Part shown: in pieces, positions 1 to 6,977 of the stretch
How the letters are laid out: the number at the start of each line of letters is the position of its first letter
Position numbering within the stretch: position 1 is the first letter of the stretch
Origin: DASPXY01 sp038227745
Lineage (GTDB): Bacteria > Planctomycetota > Planctomycetia > Gemmatales > Gemmataceae
Reading direction: 5' to 3'
Length of the DNA: 12,427 bases
Assembly (NCBI GenBank): GCA_038227745.1
Contig: JBBRPS010000253.1
Span: forward strand, 1 to 12,427
Notes under the pieces: generated by a model
Told to the model about the DNA's origin: nothing
Database searches by the model: none
What the model saw: the letters and a program-made list of their open reading frames with translations, nothing else
Position numbers and translations under genes: made by a program

Positions 1-5
1 AGGCG

Positions 6-3000
6 TCAGTCGATGACGCTGAAGTACGGCACGACGGCCTTGTCGAGGCGCGGGTTGTAGTTCGGCCAGGGCCCCGGGTTGCCGCGGATAATCACCTGGG
101 CGCCGACACTGCGCACGGTGTTGGAGGTCACGGTGAAGGACGTCGGCCCAACCGTCGTGATCGCGGCCGTCTCCTCCCGGTTCGTATTCGGCTCGATCAC
201 GACGAGGTCGCCTACGTTCAGCTGGACCAGGGAACCCGACAGCGTGGTGGTGGTCCCATTCGGCAGGGCCGCGGGGGGAGCGGCGAAGTTCACCGTCACC
301 GTCTGCGGCGTCTTGGCCTTCGGGTTCACGGCGGACACGGCCAGGTCCAGTAACCGGAGATCGGATCGGTCCACGATGGCGAACATCCGGTGCCGCACCT
401 GGCGGTTCTCCAACCGGCCGACCTCCGCGCCGATCTTGTACTGGCCGTCCGCGGGGTCGAGCCGCACCTCGAAGAGGCCCACCGTCACCCACACGGCGAA
501 GACGTTGCTGCGCGTCGTCAGGTTGTTGAACATCTTCATCAGCGGCGCGTGCTTCACGTAGGGGTGAGCGCCGGTCGTGTCGTCCAACGCACGGGCGGTA
601 GTGTAATCGCCACCCGGCTGCCCCGAGCGCAGGATCGTGTTGTTGATACCCGTATCGACCGGGTACTGTCCCCCGGTCGTGGTGGGTGGAGTCACGGCCT
701 TCGTCGGCCCGGTACTGAGGCTGCGGAACGGCCGATCAACCGGGTTTGCCGTGTGCCCATCCGTCGGGCCGATTTGATTTTTGCTGTAATTGGGAGTCCG
801 CAAGTTCATCATCGCGGTGAAGATGGCGGCCGCCTGCGGGTTGTTGGTAAGGGCCGCGATGGTTTCCTGGTCCCAAATGGTGTTGATATTCACGTCGCCG
901 GCCACGCGGCCCATGCCCTCGTTGCCGGTCGCCAGGTCGCGCACGCGCACGAACTCGAAGAAGCGGTAGATGCGGGCATCGTCACTGAACCAGGGGGCAT
1001 AGTGCTGCTGCCTGGTCACGATGGGGAGCTTCGACTTGGCGTCCACGGGGTTGAGGGGATCCTGGCTGGTGAACTTCTGCGTCAGCAGGTGCGGCCGGTA
1101 GCCGGAGACGTAGAGCAGTTCCAGGGGGCTGATCAGCGGCCGGTCCAGGTGCGTCAGCCACTCGAAGGGGTTCGTCCGCGGCGTGTTGACCGAGTAGAAG
1201 GTGTTTTTCGGCTGCGTCTTCACCGTCACCGACTGCGCCCGGAACTGCGAGAGGTTGACCACTGCCGGGACGAGCGGCGGCGGGTTATAGGCGGTATAGG
1301 GCTGCAGGCGGCCGAAGGAACTCCGCGTGGCCGCGAGCGGCACGGCACGAGGCCCACCAGCGGGCGTGTACGCGCTCTGATTCCAGGCCCGGACGTTTTC
1401 CAGGTAATCGACGGTGATGTAAGGGTTGTAGGAAGGGTTGATCGCCCCGGCCCCGGTCTTCTGGTTATTGTCAAAGGGAAGGTGCGGGCAGGCCAACCGC
1501 CGCAGCAGGACGGTGGGCCGAGGAAGCGGGATCGGAATCGGGAAAGTCCACGTCGCCGACGCACCCTTGCTCGTGAAGGTGGTCGGCAGCCCCGGATCCT
1601 GGAGCGCATTGGCGAAGCCGGTTTGCGGCCCCAGGACGTAGAAGCCGGCGTTCGTCTGCGTCTTGTCGAGGGTGGAACCGTTCGCCGGAAGGACGCGGTC
1701 CTTGATTTTCGCCGCGTCGGGGGCCCAGCTGTTCGCGAGGTTGGTTGGGTCGCCTACGAGGCTCAGGACGTTGGCCCCCGTCGGCTCGCCCCTCGCGTTG
1801 GCGGGGTCTTGCAAGTTGTTCGTGTCGGGCTTGCTGAGAACGACCTGGTAGATCGGCTGGCCGGCGAGGTTGACCAGGAACGCGGTGCCATTGTCGCGCG
1901 GGTAGGCGGTGTAGCCGCCGCTGTTGCTGGTGCTGGGGTTGAACGGGTTGTACAGTTCCACCCAGGCGTTGAGCTTGTAATACCCCAATCCGGTCTTGGG
2001 TGCCGGGGCGACGTCGTTGTCGAACTGGAGGTAGGCCTCGTTCATCACCAGGCGCGGCAGTTCGGTGCCGAAGACCCAGTCCACCTTGGTGAGATCGGTG
2101 GGATCGACGAACCACCGGAACGGCGTCATGTAGTCGTCGTTATCAATGTAATCAACGATGTTGACCGCTAACTGCGCGAGCCAGCGCGCAGCCTGGAACT
2201 CTGCCAACTTCGGATCGCGGATGGTGGCATCGGTATTCGGATCGAGAGCGCCGGTGGCGTTGATGAGCGTCTTGTAAATATCCTTGGCGAAGGTCTGGCG
2301 GTCCGTCTGGGCCTGCTGGAAGGTCACGAGGGTTGCAGCCTTGGTGATAAGTCCGCCCCCGGGAGCCTTCGCGGTCTCGGTGACGTCCGGGAGGGGGTAA
2401 TCGGTCAGCGTCCGGTTCAGGTCGAGGCGGGTCACGGCATTCATGACACCGCGCCAGTTACTGTTGCCCTTGACGTCTGTGAGCATCGACTCGGTGGTGA
2501 AGTCGCTTCCCTGCGGCGGTGTCACGGCGAGCTTCGGCGGGACGGGCAGGGTGGGCAGGGGCGGGAAGGGCATGCCCGCGGTGGCACGGGGGTAGCCGGC
2601 AATAGCGTTGTATGCGTAAGAGGTGGCGATCCCTGCGCTCCGGTCCCACACCCAGGGCGTCAGGCCCGGCGCCGCGACGTTGAAGCTGCGCAGGGTCACC
2701 AGGTTGCGGGCCCGCGTCTGGGCGAAGTTCTGCGGCAGCAGTCGGAACGGGTCGGAGGTCAGCGCCGGCGAGCCCTTGTCGCCGTAGCGCAGCAGGGCCT
2801 CCATGTTCGCCGTGGAGAAGATCCGGTCCGCGCCTGCCGCGGCGGGGGGGATGTCGTTACCGCCCGCCGCCCAGAAATTGAACTGGGCGGGGTGGTTAAG
2901 CAACTCAGCGGCGGAACTGTTTTTGTAGCCGATCCGGCCCACGCCGCCCGGGTAGGCCGCGAAGGCGCTGGTGATTCCGGCGGGCAACTTCAGCGCACCG

Positions 3001-4355
3001 CTGTTGACGCCGTCCATGTCCACGCGCGAATACCACGGCCCCCGGATCTTGTTGCCCCCGATAAACGGCGAATTCCCGTCGGGGACCGAATTCGATCCAT
3101 AGCGGCCCTGCATCCCGAGCGTGTTGTTTCCCAAAAAAATGTTCTGCACTTCCGACTGGACGGGGAGAACCTGTTCGAGATTGACTTCCCAGCGGCCCCA
3201 GCCCTGGTTGCCGGCGTAGGCGTTGACGTTGTTGTTGTTGATGATGTTGCCGTGGACGTTCAGGTTGACGCGGCCATCCAGGTCGATCATGAGCGGGGCG
3301 AACATGAACTTGAACATGCGGCCGTCCGGACCGATCATGACCGGCGCGTTGGCATCGATCCAGATGCTCTCGTTGCCGTTCGGCCCCCAGCCCAGGTTGT
3401 TCACGTCGCCGTTGCGCGCCTCCGGATAAGCGATTACTTTGCCCTGGGTCTGGAGGGCCAAGATCATGTCGTGAAGCGCCTTCTGCTGCACGGGAGTCGG
3501 GTTCAGCGGCGGTGGCCATAGGCCGGCCGCCACCAGTTCGGCCTTCGTGAGTTGATCGACGGGCCGGGGCCGCACCGTCAGATACTTGCCGATACCATTG
3601 AGCCAGTTCGGGTTCGTCAGGTCGTCTTGGCTGAGTTGTCCGAACAGATACTCGCGGTGGAAGGACGGCGTCAGCACCGAGCCATCGGCCTTGACCGCGG
3701 CGAGTGCCAGATTATTCAGGTCGGGGTAGGTCCAGGGGACGTTCAGGCCGCCCAGATAGCCCGATGTCATCGTCTGGTTCGGGTCAGTCCGGAGGCCGTA
3801 CGGAGTGCCCTGAAAACCGTAACGCCCCGGGTCGCGCACGAAGCCGTCGGCCGGGAAATACTTGTACTGGATCAACTCGTAATTATCCGGGGGCGTTGTC
3901 GGGGCGGCCGTGGTGGCAGTGGTGAGGATGGCCGGCATGCCCGGTGACTTCGGATCAAATTGGTAGTGCAGCCGCCCGCTGCCGTTATAGGGCGTCCGTG
4001 TTGAACCCAGGACGACCGTCGGCACGCCGTTGATGTTCGTGATGATGTAGTCGCGGCCGTAGATGCCGGTGGCCAGGTCGTGCCCGCGCAGCGAACTGCC
4101 GGCTCCGCCTGAGTCGTCCTTATCGCCGTAGATCAGTTTGCCCAGGAACAGCGACAGGGCCAATTCTGGCTCGATGTCGCCCTGCGACATGGTGGCGGCG
4201 TCGCGGAAGTGGTTGGACGCCGTGGCCTCCGCGTTGGCGTAGAAGACGAATGACAGGCCGACCGCCGCGAACAGCGCGAGCAGCGACATGACGATCAGCA
4301 GGACGGCACCGCGGCGGCGCTCGGAGGGCGTGTGGAGATGTGTGACGGAAAGCAT
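6..4355 (-). CDS. gspK: Giant GspK/PilX-like minor pseudopilin (1449 aa)
   Basis: Last gene of the operon, probably a tip-type minor pseudopilin in the periplasm, anchored by its N-terminal helix. The leader is 16 residues ending in ERRRG, followed by A-V-L-L-I and a hydrophobic helix (about residues 17-40). Glu at mature position +5 is absent, which is typical of GspK but not of G, H, I or J. 'GRVNLNV' (361-367) and 'GDVNINTI' (1153-1160) resemble the N-x-N-T segment of GspK proteins. Other marks are an Asn-rich stretch (370-383), 'LAQLAVNIVDYIDNDDYM' (726-743), Pro-rich linkers (597-614), and a beta-rich C-terminus (about 1350-1425). I see only one Cys (956). GspK is usually about 300-350 residues, so this is over four times larger. 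The start has a GGAG site 6 nt upstream; the stop is TGA at 6-8. The pseudopilin class is clear; the K assignment rests on gene order, the missing Glu and the N-x-N-T motif. The central domains are unrecognised. Confidence 0.8.
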   Translation of the reverse strand: MLSVTHLHTPSERRRGAVLLIVMSLLALFAAVGLSFVFYANAEATASNHFRDAATMSQGDIEPELALSLFLGKLIYGDKDDSGGAGSSLRGHDLATGIYGRDYIITNINGVPTVVLGSTRTPYNGSGRLHYQFDPKSPGMPAILTTATTAAPTTPPDNYELIQYKYFPADGFVRDPGRYGFQGTPYGLRTDPNQTMTSGYLGGLNVPWTYPDLNNLALAAVKADGSVLTPSFHREYLFGQLSQDDLTNPNWLNGIGKYLTVRPRPVDQLTKAELVAAGLWPPPLNPTPVQQKALHDMILALQTQGKVIAYPEARNGDVNNLGWGPNGNESIWIDANAPVMIGPDGRMFKFMFAPLMIDLDGRVNLNVHGNIINNNNVNAYAGNQGWGRWEVNLEQVLPVQSEVQNIFLGNNTLGMQGRYGSNSVPDGNSPFIGGNKIRGPWYSRVDMDGVNSGALKLPAGITSAFAAYPGGVGRIGYKNSSAAELLNHPAQFNFWAAGGNDIPPAAAGADRIFSTANMEALLRYGDKGSPALTSDPFRLLPQNFAQTRARNLVTLRSFNVAAPGLTPWVWDRSAGIATSYAYNAIAGYPRATAGMPFPPLPTLPVPPKLAVTPPQGSDFTTESMLTDVKGNSNWRGVMNAVTRLDLNRTLTDYPLPDVTETAKAPGGGLITKAATLVTFQQAQTDRQTFAKDIYKTLINATGALDPNTDATIRDPKLAEFQAARWLAQLAVNIVDYIDNDDYMTPFRWFVDPTDLTKVDWVFGTELPRLVMNEAYLQFDNDVAPAPKTGLGYYKLNAWVELYNPFNPSTSNSGGYTAYPRDNGTAFLVNLAGQPIYQVVLSKPDTNNLQDPANARGEPTGANVLSLVGDPTNLANSWAPDAAKIKDRVLPANGSTLDKTQTNAGFYVLGPQTGFANALQDPGLPTTFTSKGASATWTFPIPIPLPRPTVLLRRLACPHLPFDNNQKTGAGAINPSYNPYITVDYLENVRAWNQSAYTPAGGPRAVPLAATRSSFGRLQPYTAYNPPPLVPAVVNLSQFRAQSVTVKTQPKNTFYSVNTPRTNPFEWLTHLDRPLISPLELLYVSGYRPHLLTQKFTSQDPLNPVDAKSKLPIVTRQQHYAPWFSDDARIYRFFEFVRVRDLATGNEGMGRVAGDVNINTIWDQETIAALTNNPQAAAIFTAMMNLRTPNYSKNQIGPTDGHTANPVDRPFRSLSTGPTKAVTPPTTTGGQYPVDTGINNTILRSGQPGGDYTTARALDDTTGAHPYVKHAPLMKMFNNLTTRSNVFAVWVTVGLFEVRLDPADGQYKIGAEVGRLENRQVRHRMFAIVDRSDLRLLDLAVSAVNPKAKTPQTVTVNFAAPPAALPNGTTTTLSGSLVQLNVGDLVVIEPNTNREETAAITTVGPTSFTVTSNTVRSVGAQVIIRGNPGPWPNYNPRLDKAVVPYFSVID

Positions 4356-4361
4356 GGCTGA

Positions 4362-4365
4362 CTCC
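4362..4365 (-). promoter_or_regulatory. Ribosome binding site of the gspK-like gene
   Basis: GGAG on the minus strand, 6 nt before the ATG at 4353-4355. It supports this start, which gives a leader of normal length ending in RRRG. Confidence 0.6.
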
Positions 4366-4412
4366 GACCCCGTGAGTTGTGTGGTTTCTGTGTTCGTAGT
4401 CGCCCCGGCGGG

Positions 4413-4433
4413 CGGCCGGGTTTACCGCGGCCG
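4413..4433 (-). repeat. Small imperfect hairpin in the J-K spacer
   Basis: CGGCC...GGCCG arms enclose a GGT/ACC inner stem with one bulged base. In the transcribed strand it falls between the gspJ stop and the gspK start. No U-rich tract follows it, so it is not a standard terminator. Its 'GTTTACCGCGG' core faintly resembles 'GTTTAGCCGCGG' in the I-J spacer repeat. It may be a decayed relative or chance in GC-rich DNA. Confidence 0.35.
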
Positions 4434-4446
4434 TCCGTTCTTCCCA

Positions 4447-4463
4447 GCGGGGACAAGCCCCGC
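4447..4463 (-). repeat. GCGGGG-N5-CCCCGC hairpin in the J-K spacer
   Basis: A perfect 6-bp palindrome with a 5-nt centre; read on the minus strand it is GCGGGGCTTGTCCCCGC. It begins about 26 nt after the gspJ stop codon (4489-4491). No T-run follows, so an intrinsic terminator is unlikely. It could be an mRNA-stability or attenuation hairpin between gspJ and gspK, or a small dispersed palindromic repeat. The rest of this 133-nt spacer (4356-4488) shows only the neighbouring hairpin and the gspK ribosome site. Confidence 0.5.
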
Positions 4464-4488
4464 CGCTCGCCTGGCGATCGAGACGATC

Positions 4489-5814
4489 TTACATGTCCTG
4501 GACAATGGTTATCTGTCGGGTCTGCTGCGTCTTCTGGTCCCAGACGCGCAGGGTGACGGCGATGGCCGAGTAGAACGCGGGCAAGCCCCCGTTGCGGACG
4601 TTCGTATCATTGGCGATGGTGCCGCTGGTGCTGGTGTCGAAGCCGGGGATGACCGCCGGCCTGGTCGGCGTTATCGGGAGATAGGCCACATTGAAGTAGT
4701 CGGTCGCAGTCAAGTCGGGGAAATTCCGCTGCGACGTCGGCGTCGTCGGCACGGTGGGCGCCGTGGTGCGCAGGGCACGCACGTGGAAGGACACCACGTT
4801 GCTCATGAGCAGCGTCGTCCCCAGCGCCGCTTGCGGGGCTCCCCCCGCGGCGAGGGGCTTCTCGGGGCTCGTCGGGTCGAACGCGCGGTTCCCCGGGGCG
4901 GTGACGTCCTCGGGATTGTTGAAGTAAAGGGTCGGGGGATTGTTGTTCGCATTGGGCAGGAAGCTCATCTGCCCGTAAGCCGACCGGGTCACAAGCGTGT
5001 ATGGGACCGGCACGAGGGGGGCCGGGGGCGGTAGCGTGGTGCCGTAGTTGAGGTAGGTGTTGTCCGGCACGATCACGCGCTGCGTCAGGTTCAGGGCATA
5101 CAGGGGCATCGGTGCCAGTCCGTCGGAGGTGAGCGCCGTCAGCGAGGCGCCGGGGTTGTTCGGCTCGGTCGTCGTGCCGGTCATCTTGAGCCAGTACGCC
5201 TTCTCCGCCCACTGGCTGCTGTACGTGTTGGTCAAATCCTGGAGGCGGGCGTCCCCGGCCTGGTTGAAGAAGTTCGTCTTGTCCAGGGGTTTCGCGGGGT
5301 CGGGGAAGAGCGGCGACGGCCAGAGCGGCACCGGCAGGGTCGGGATGGTGGCGGCGAAGAAGTCCTGGCGGCCGTTGCCCCGCTTCTTGACGGCCATGTG
5401 CAGGATGTACGCGCCGTAAACCGTCGTGACCCCGCCGGTGGTGACGGCGAAGTTCCCGGAGCGGAACGACGCCACCCCGGGATTGACTCCGACGGGCCCC
5501 GGGTCAAAACCCTCTTTGGTGGTGGCTGTCAGCGTGTCGTTGACGTAGATGCGGACGAAGCCCTGGCGCGGCCGATTGGTGTAGATGTCCAGGTCGCTCA
5601 GGCGGCGCTTGCCCTCGAAGGGGTCGGCCGCCAGGTCGGCACGGAGGGCCGTGCCCGCCGCGCGCAGCTTCTCCTCCATGTCGCCGATCGCTTTGAGCTG
5701 ACTGAACACGTCCAGGCCGGTGCTGAAGGCCTCGGCGAGGATGACCATGATGAACATGGTCAGCGCCATGGCGACCAGCATTTCCACCAGCGTGAAGCCC
5801 TGTCGTTTGCGCAT
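4489..5814 (-). CDS. gspJ: GspJ/PilW-like minor pseudopilin (441 aa)
   Basis: Minor pseudopilin, expected at the tip of the pseudopilus with GspI and GspK. The leader is MRKRQG, cleaved before F-T-L-V-E, with Glu at mature position 5. The hydrophobic helix (about 7-30) runs into an amphipathic stretch, 'QLKAIGDMEEKLRAAGTALRADL' (39-61), as in GspJ/PilW. Residues 70-410 are a long low-complexity beta-type region rich in Pro, Thr and Asn, and the protein ends 'RVWDQKTQQTRQITIVQDM', a common style for the last strand of GspJ-like proteins. GspJ is normally about 200 residues, so this is roughly twice as long. I see no cysteine. The ATG has a strong GGAGGA site 8 nt upstream, only 4 nt from the edge of the large inverted repeat. 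The gene is between gspI and gspK, as in gsp operons. The J identity rests on N-terminus, C-terminus and order. Confidence 0.82.
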   Translation of the reverse strand: MRKRQGFTLVEMLVAMALTMFIMVILAEAFSTGLDVFSQLKAIGDMEEKLRAAGTALRADLAADPFEGKRRLSDLDIYTNRPRQGFVRIYVNDTLTATTKEGFDPGPVGVNPGVASFRSGNFAVTTGGVTTVYGAYILHMAVKKRGNGRQDFFAATIPTLPVPLWPSPLFPDPAKPLDKTNFFNQAGDARLQDLTNTYSSQWAEKAYWLKMTGTTTEPNNPGASLTALTSDGLAPMPLYALNLTQRVIVPDNTYLNYGTTLPPPAPLVPVPYTLVTRSAYGQMSFLPNANNNPPTLYFNNPEDVTAPGNRAFDPTSPEKPLAAGGAPQAALGTTLLMSNVVSFHVRALRTTAPTVPTTPTSQRNFPDLTATDYFNVAYLPITPTRPAVIPGFDTSTSGTIANDTNVRNGGLPAFYSAIAVTLRVWDQKTQQTRQITIVQDM

Positions 5815-5822
5815 GGCGTGTA

Positions 5823-5828
5823 TCCTCC
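5823..5828 (-). promoter_or_regulatory. Strong ribosome binding site of gspJ
   Basis: GGAGGA on the minus strand, 8 nt before the gspJ ATG at 5812-5814. It begins 4 nt after the end of the 32-bp inverted repeat, so if that repeat folds in the mRNA the site sits at the base of the stem. Confidence 0.75.
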
Positions 5829-5832
5829 GAAA

Positions 5833-5919
5833 CCCCGTTTAGCCGCGGTTCGCAGAACCGCGTGGGGCAGTATCCCTGGTGTGGACGCACGCGGTTCTGC
5901 GAACCGCGGCTAAACGGGG
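5833..5919. repeat. 32-bp perfect inverted repeat with nested palindromes
   Basis: The arms 5833-5864 and 5888-5919 are exact reverse complements over 32 bp, separated by a unique 23-nt spacer (5865-5887). Each arm holds its own 19-nt palindrome, CGCGGTTC-TGC-GAACCGCG at 5890-5908 and its reverse complement at 5844-5862, with 8-nt arms and a 3-nt centre. In RNA it can form one long hairpin or two short ones. It fills most of the 119-nt spacer between the gspI stop and the gspJ ribosome site. It has no T-run, no ORF of its own and no obvious flanking target duplication. It resembles REP/BIME or small MITE-like elements; a family assignment needs a genome search. Confidence 0.9.
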
Positions 5920-5933
5920 ACTCCTCGGCGCCC

Positions 5934-6953
5934 TCACGGCGTCCGACCGGTCCCCTTCTCGAACACCTCGACGACGGTGTCCATGACGACGATGCGCGGG
6001 ATGACGGTGATGCCGGGCGGGGGCGGCCAGCCGCGCAGGGGCGTGCCGACCTCCACCTCGTACGTGGTGCTCCCGCCGGGCCCCGGGACGGCCGTCACGT
6101 TGACCGCCCTGTAAAAGTAAGCGTTCGCGTAACCGTACTTCTGGTTCGCCACGCTGGGCACCAGGGTCACGCTCGCGTCCAGGAGCCAGGTGCCGGGACG
6201 GAGGGGCACGTTGGCCCGCGTCGTCGGCACGTTGAACGTCACCATGTTCGGCGTCGGCGTGCCGTTGCTGTCCTGGTTGAAGGCGGCGTTGTCGAAGCCG
6301 TACTCGTCCGGCGTCAGACCGAGGAGCGCGGTGATGGGGCGGCGGTTGTAGACCACGACGGCCATGTCCACCACGGCGGGGTCCCCGCTGCGCGGCCGAC
6401 GGAACATCAGGGCGTGGGACAGGGAGATGTCGCGTTGCAGAGGTACAGCCGGCAAGTTCGACCCCGCCCCTCTCGGGTCGAACTGGATGTCTTCGAGGAA
6501 GGCGAACCAGCGGAGGATTTTGTTGCTCACCAGGCCGCCGCCCAGCGAGAGGGGGGCAGTGCGGACCGCGGCGACGGCCGTACGCGGGATGGCCGAGGCT
6601 GGCACCCCGGGCCCCAGGGGCGGGGGGACTACTCCCACCAGATTCGCGCCGTAGGTCTGCAGGCCGATGGGATCGACGTAGGCCGGGTAGCTCGGCAGAT
6701 CGGCGTTGGTGCCAGGTAAGCCACCGCCAGGGGCGATCATTGCCTGCACCACCTCGGGGTCGTTGCGCAGGTCCAGGGCCTGAGCGGCGGCGGCGGCGTT
6801 GGCGGCGATGTGCGCGGTGCGGTCGTCCTGAATGGCCTGGGCCATGCTCAGCGCCCCGAGCGGGAACAGCGCCAGGATCGCCAGCATGCCGATCCCCATG
6901 ATGAAGATGGCGACGAGCACCTCGATCAGCGTGGAACCGGGTCGGCGGCTCAT
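5934..6953 (-). CDS. gspI: GspI/PilV-like minor pseudopilin (339 aa)
   Basis: Minor pseudopilin of the tip complex. The leader is MSRRPG and the mature chain starts S-T-L-I-E-V-L-V-A-I, so Glu at +5 is kept but the usual Phe at +1 is Ser. The membrane helix (about 7-30) is followed by 'FPLGALSMAQAIQDDRTAHIAANAAAAAQAL' (30-60), a PilV/GspI-type extension where helix packing in the pilus is expected. The remaining 280 residues are Pro/Gly/Ala-rich, include 'ILRWFAFLEDIQFDPR' and 'MDTVVEVFEKGTGRTP' at the end, and match no domain I can name. GspI is normally about 120 residues, so this is nearly three times as long. No cysteine is seen. AAGGGAG lies 6 nt before the ATG. The gene starts 24 nt after the gspH stop, so it is almost certainly cotranscribed. 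The identity as a minor pseudopilin is firm; the letter I is from order and N-terminal style. Confidence 0.82.
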   Translation of the reverse strand: MSRRPGSTLIEVLVAIFIMGIGMLAILALFPLGALSMAQAIQDDRTAHIAANAAAAAQALDLRNDPEVVQAMIAPGGGLPGTNADLPSYPAYVDPIGLQTYGANLVGVVPPPLGPGVPASAIPRTAVAAVRTAPLSLGGGLVSNKILRWFAFLEDIQFDPRGAGSNLPAVPLQRDISLSHALMFRRPRSGDPAVVDMAVVVYNRRPITALLGLTPDEYGFDNAAFNQDSNGTPTPNMVTFNVPTTRANVPLRPGTWLLDASVTLVPSVANQKYGYANAYFYRAVNVTAVPGPGGSTTYEVEVGTPLRGWPPPPGITVIPRIVVMDTVVEVFEKGTGRTP

Positions 6954-6959
6954 GGTCGT

Positions 6960-6966
6960 CTCCCTT
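6960..6966 (-). promoter_or_regulatory. Ribosome binding site of gspI
   Basis: AAGGGAG on the minus strand, 6 nt before the ATG at 6951-6953. It fills the short gap after the gspH stop and supports the chosen start with its short 6-residue leader. Confidence 0.7.
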
Positions 6967-6977
6967 GCAAGTCGTTC

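Noticed and set aside
390..2171. Long plus-strand open frame (593 codons) opposite gspK
   Set aside because: It is rich in Arg, Val, Gly and His with no domain or membrane pattern, and mirrors a convincing minus-strand gene. This is the usual antisense open frame of GC-rich coding DNA.
5833..5919. Intrinsic terminators at the spacer hairpins (also 10203-10350 and 11652-11725)
   Set aside because: None has a T-rich tract on its 3' side in the transcribed direction, and the genes after them belong to the same machine in conserved order. Partial attenuation remains possible.
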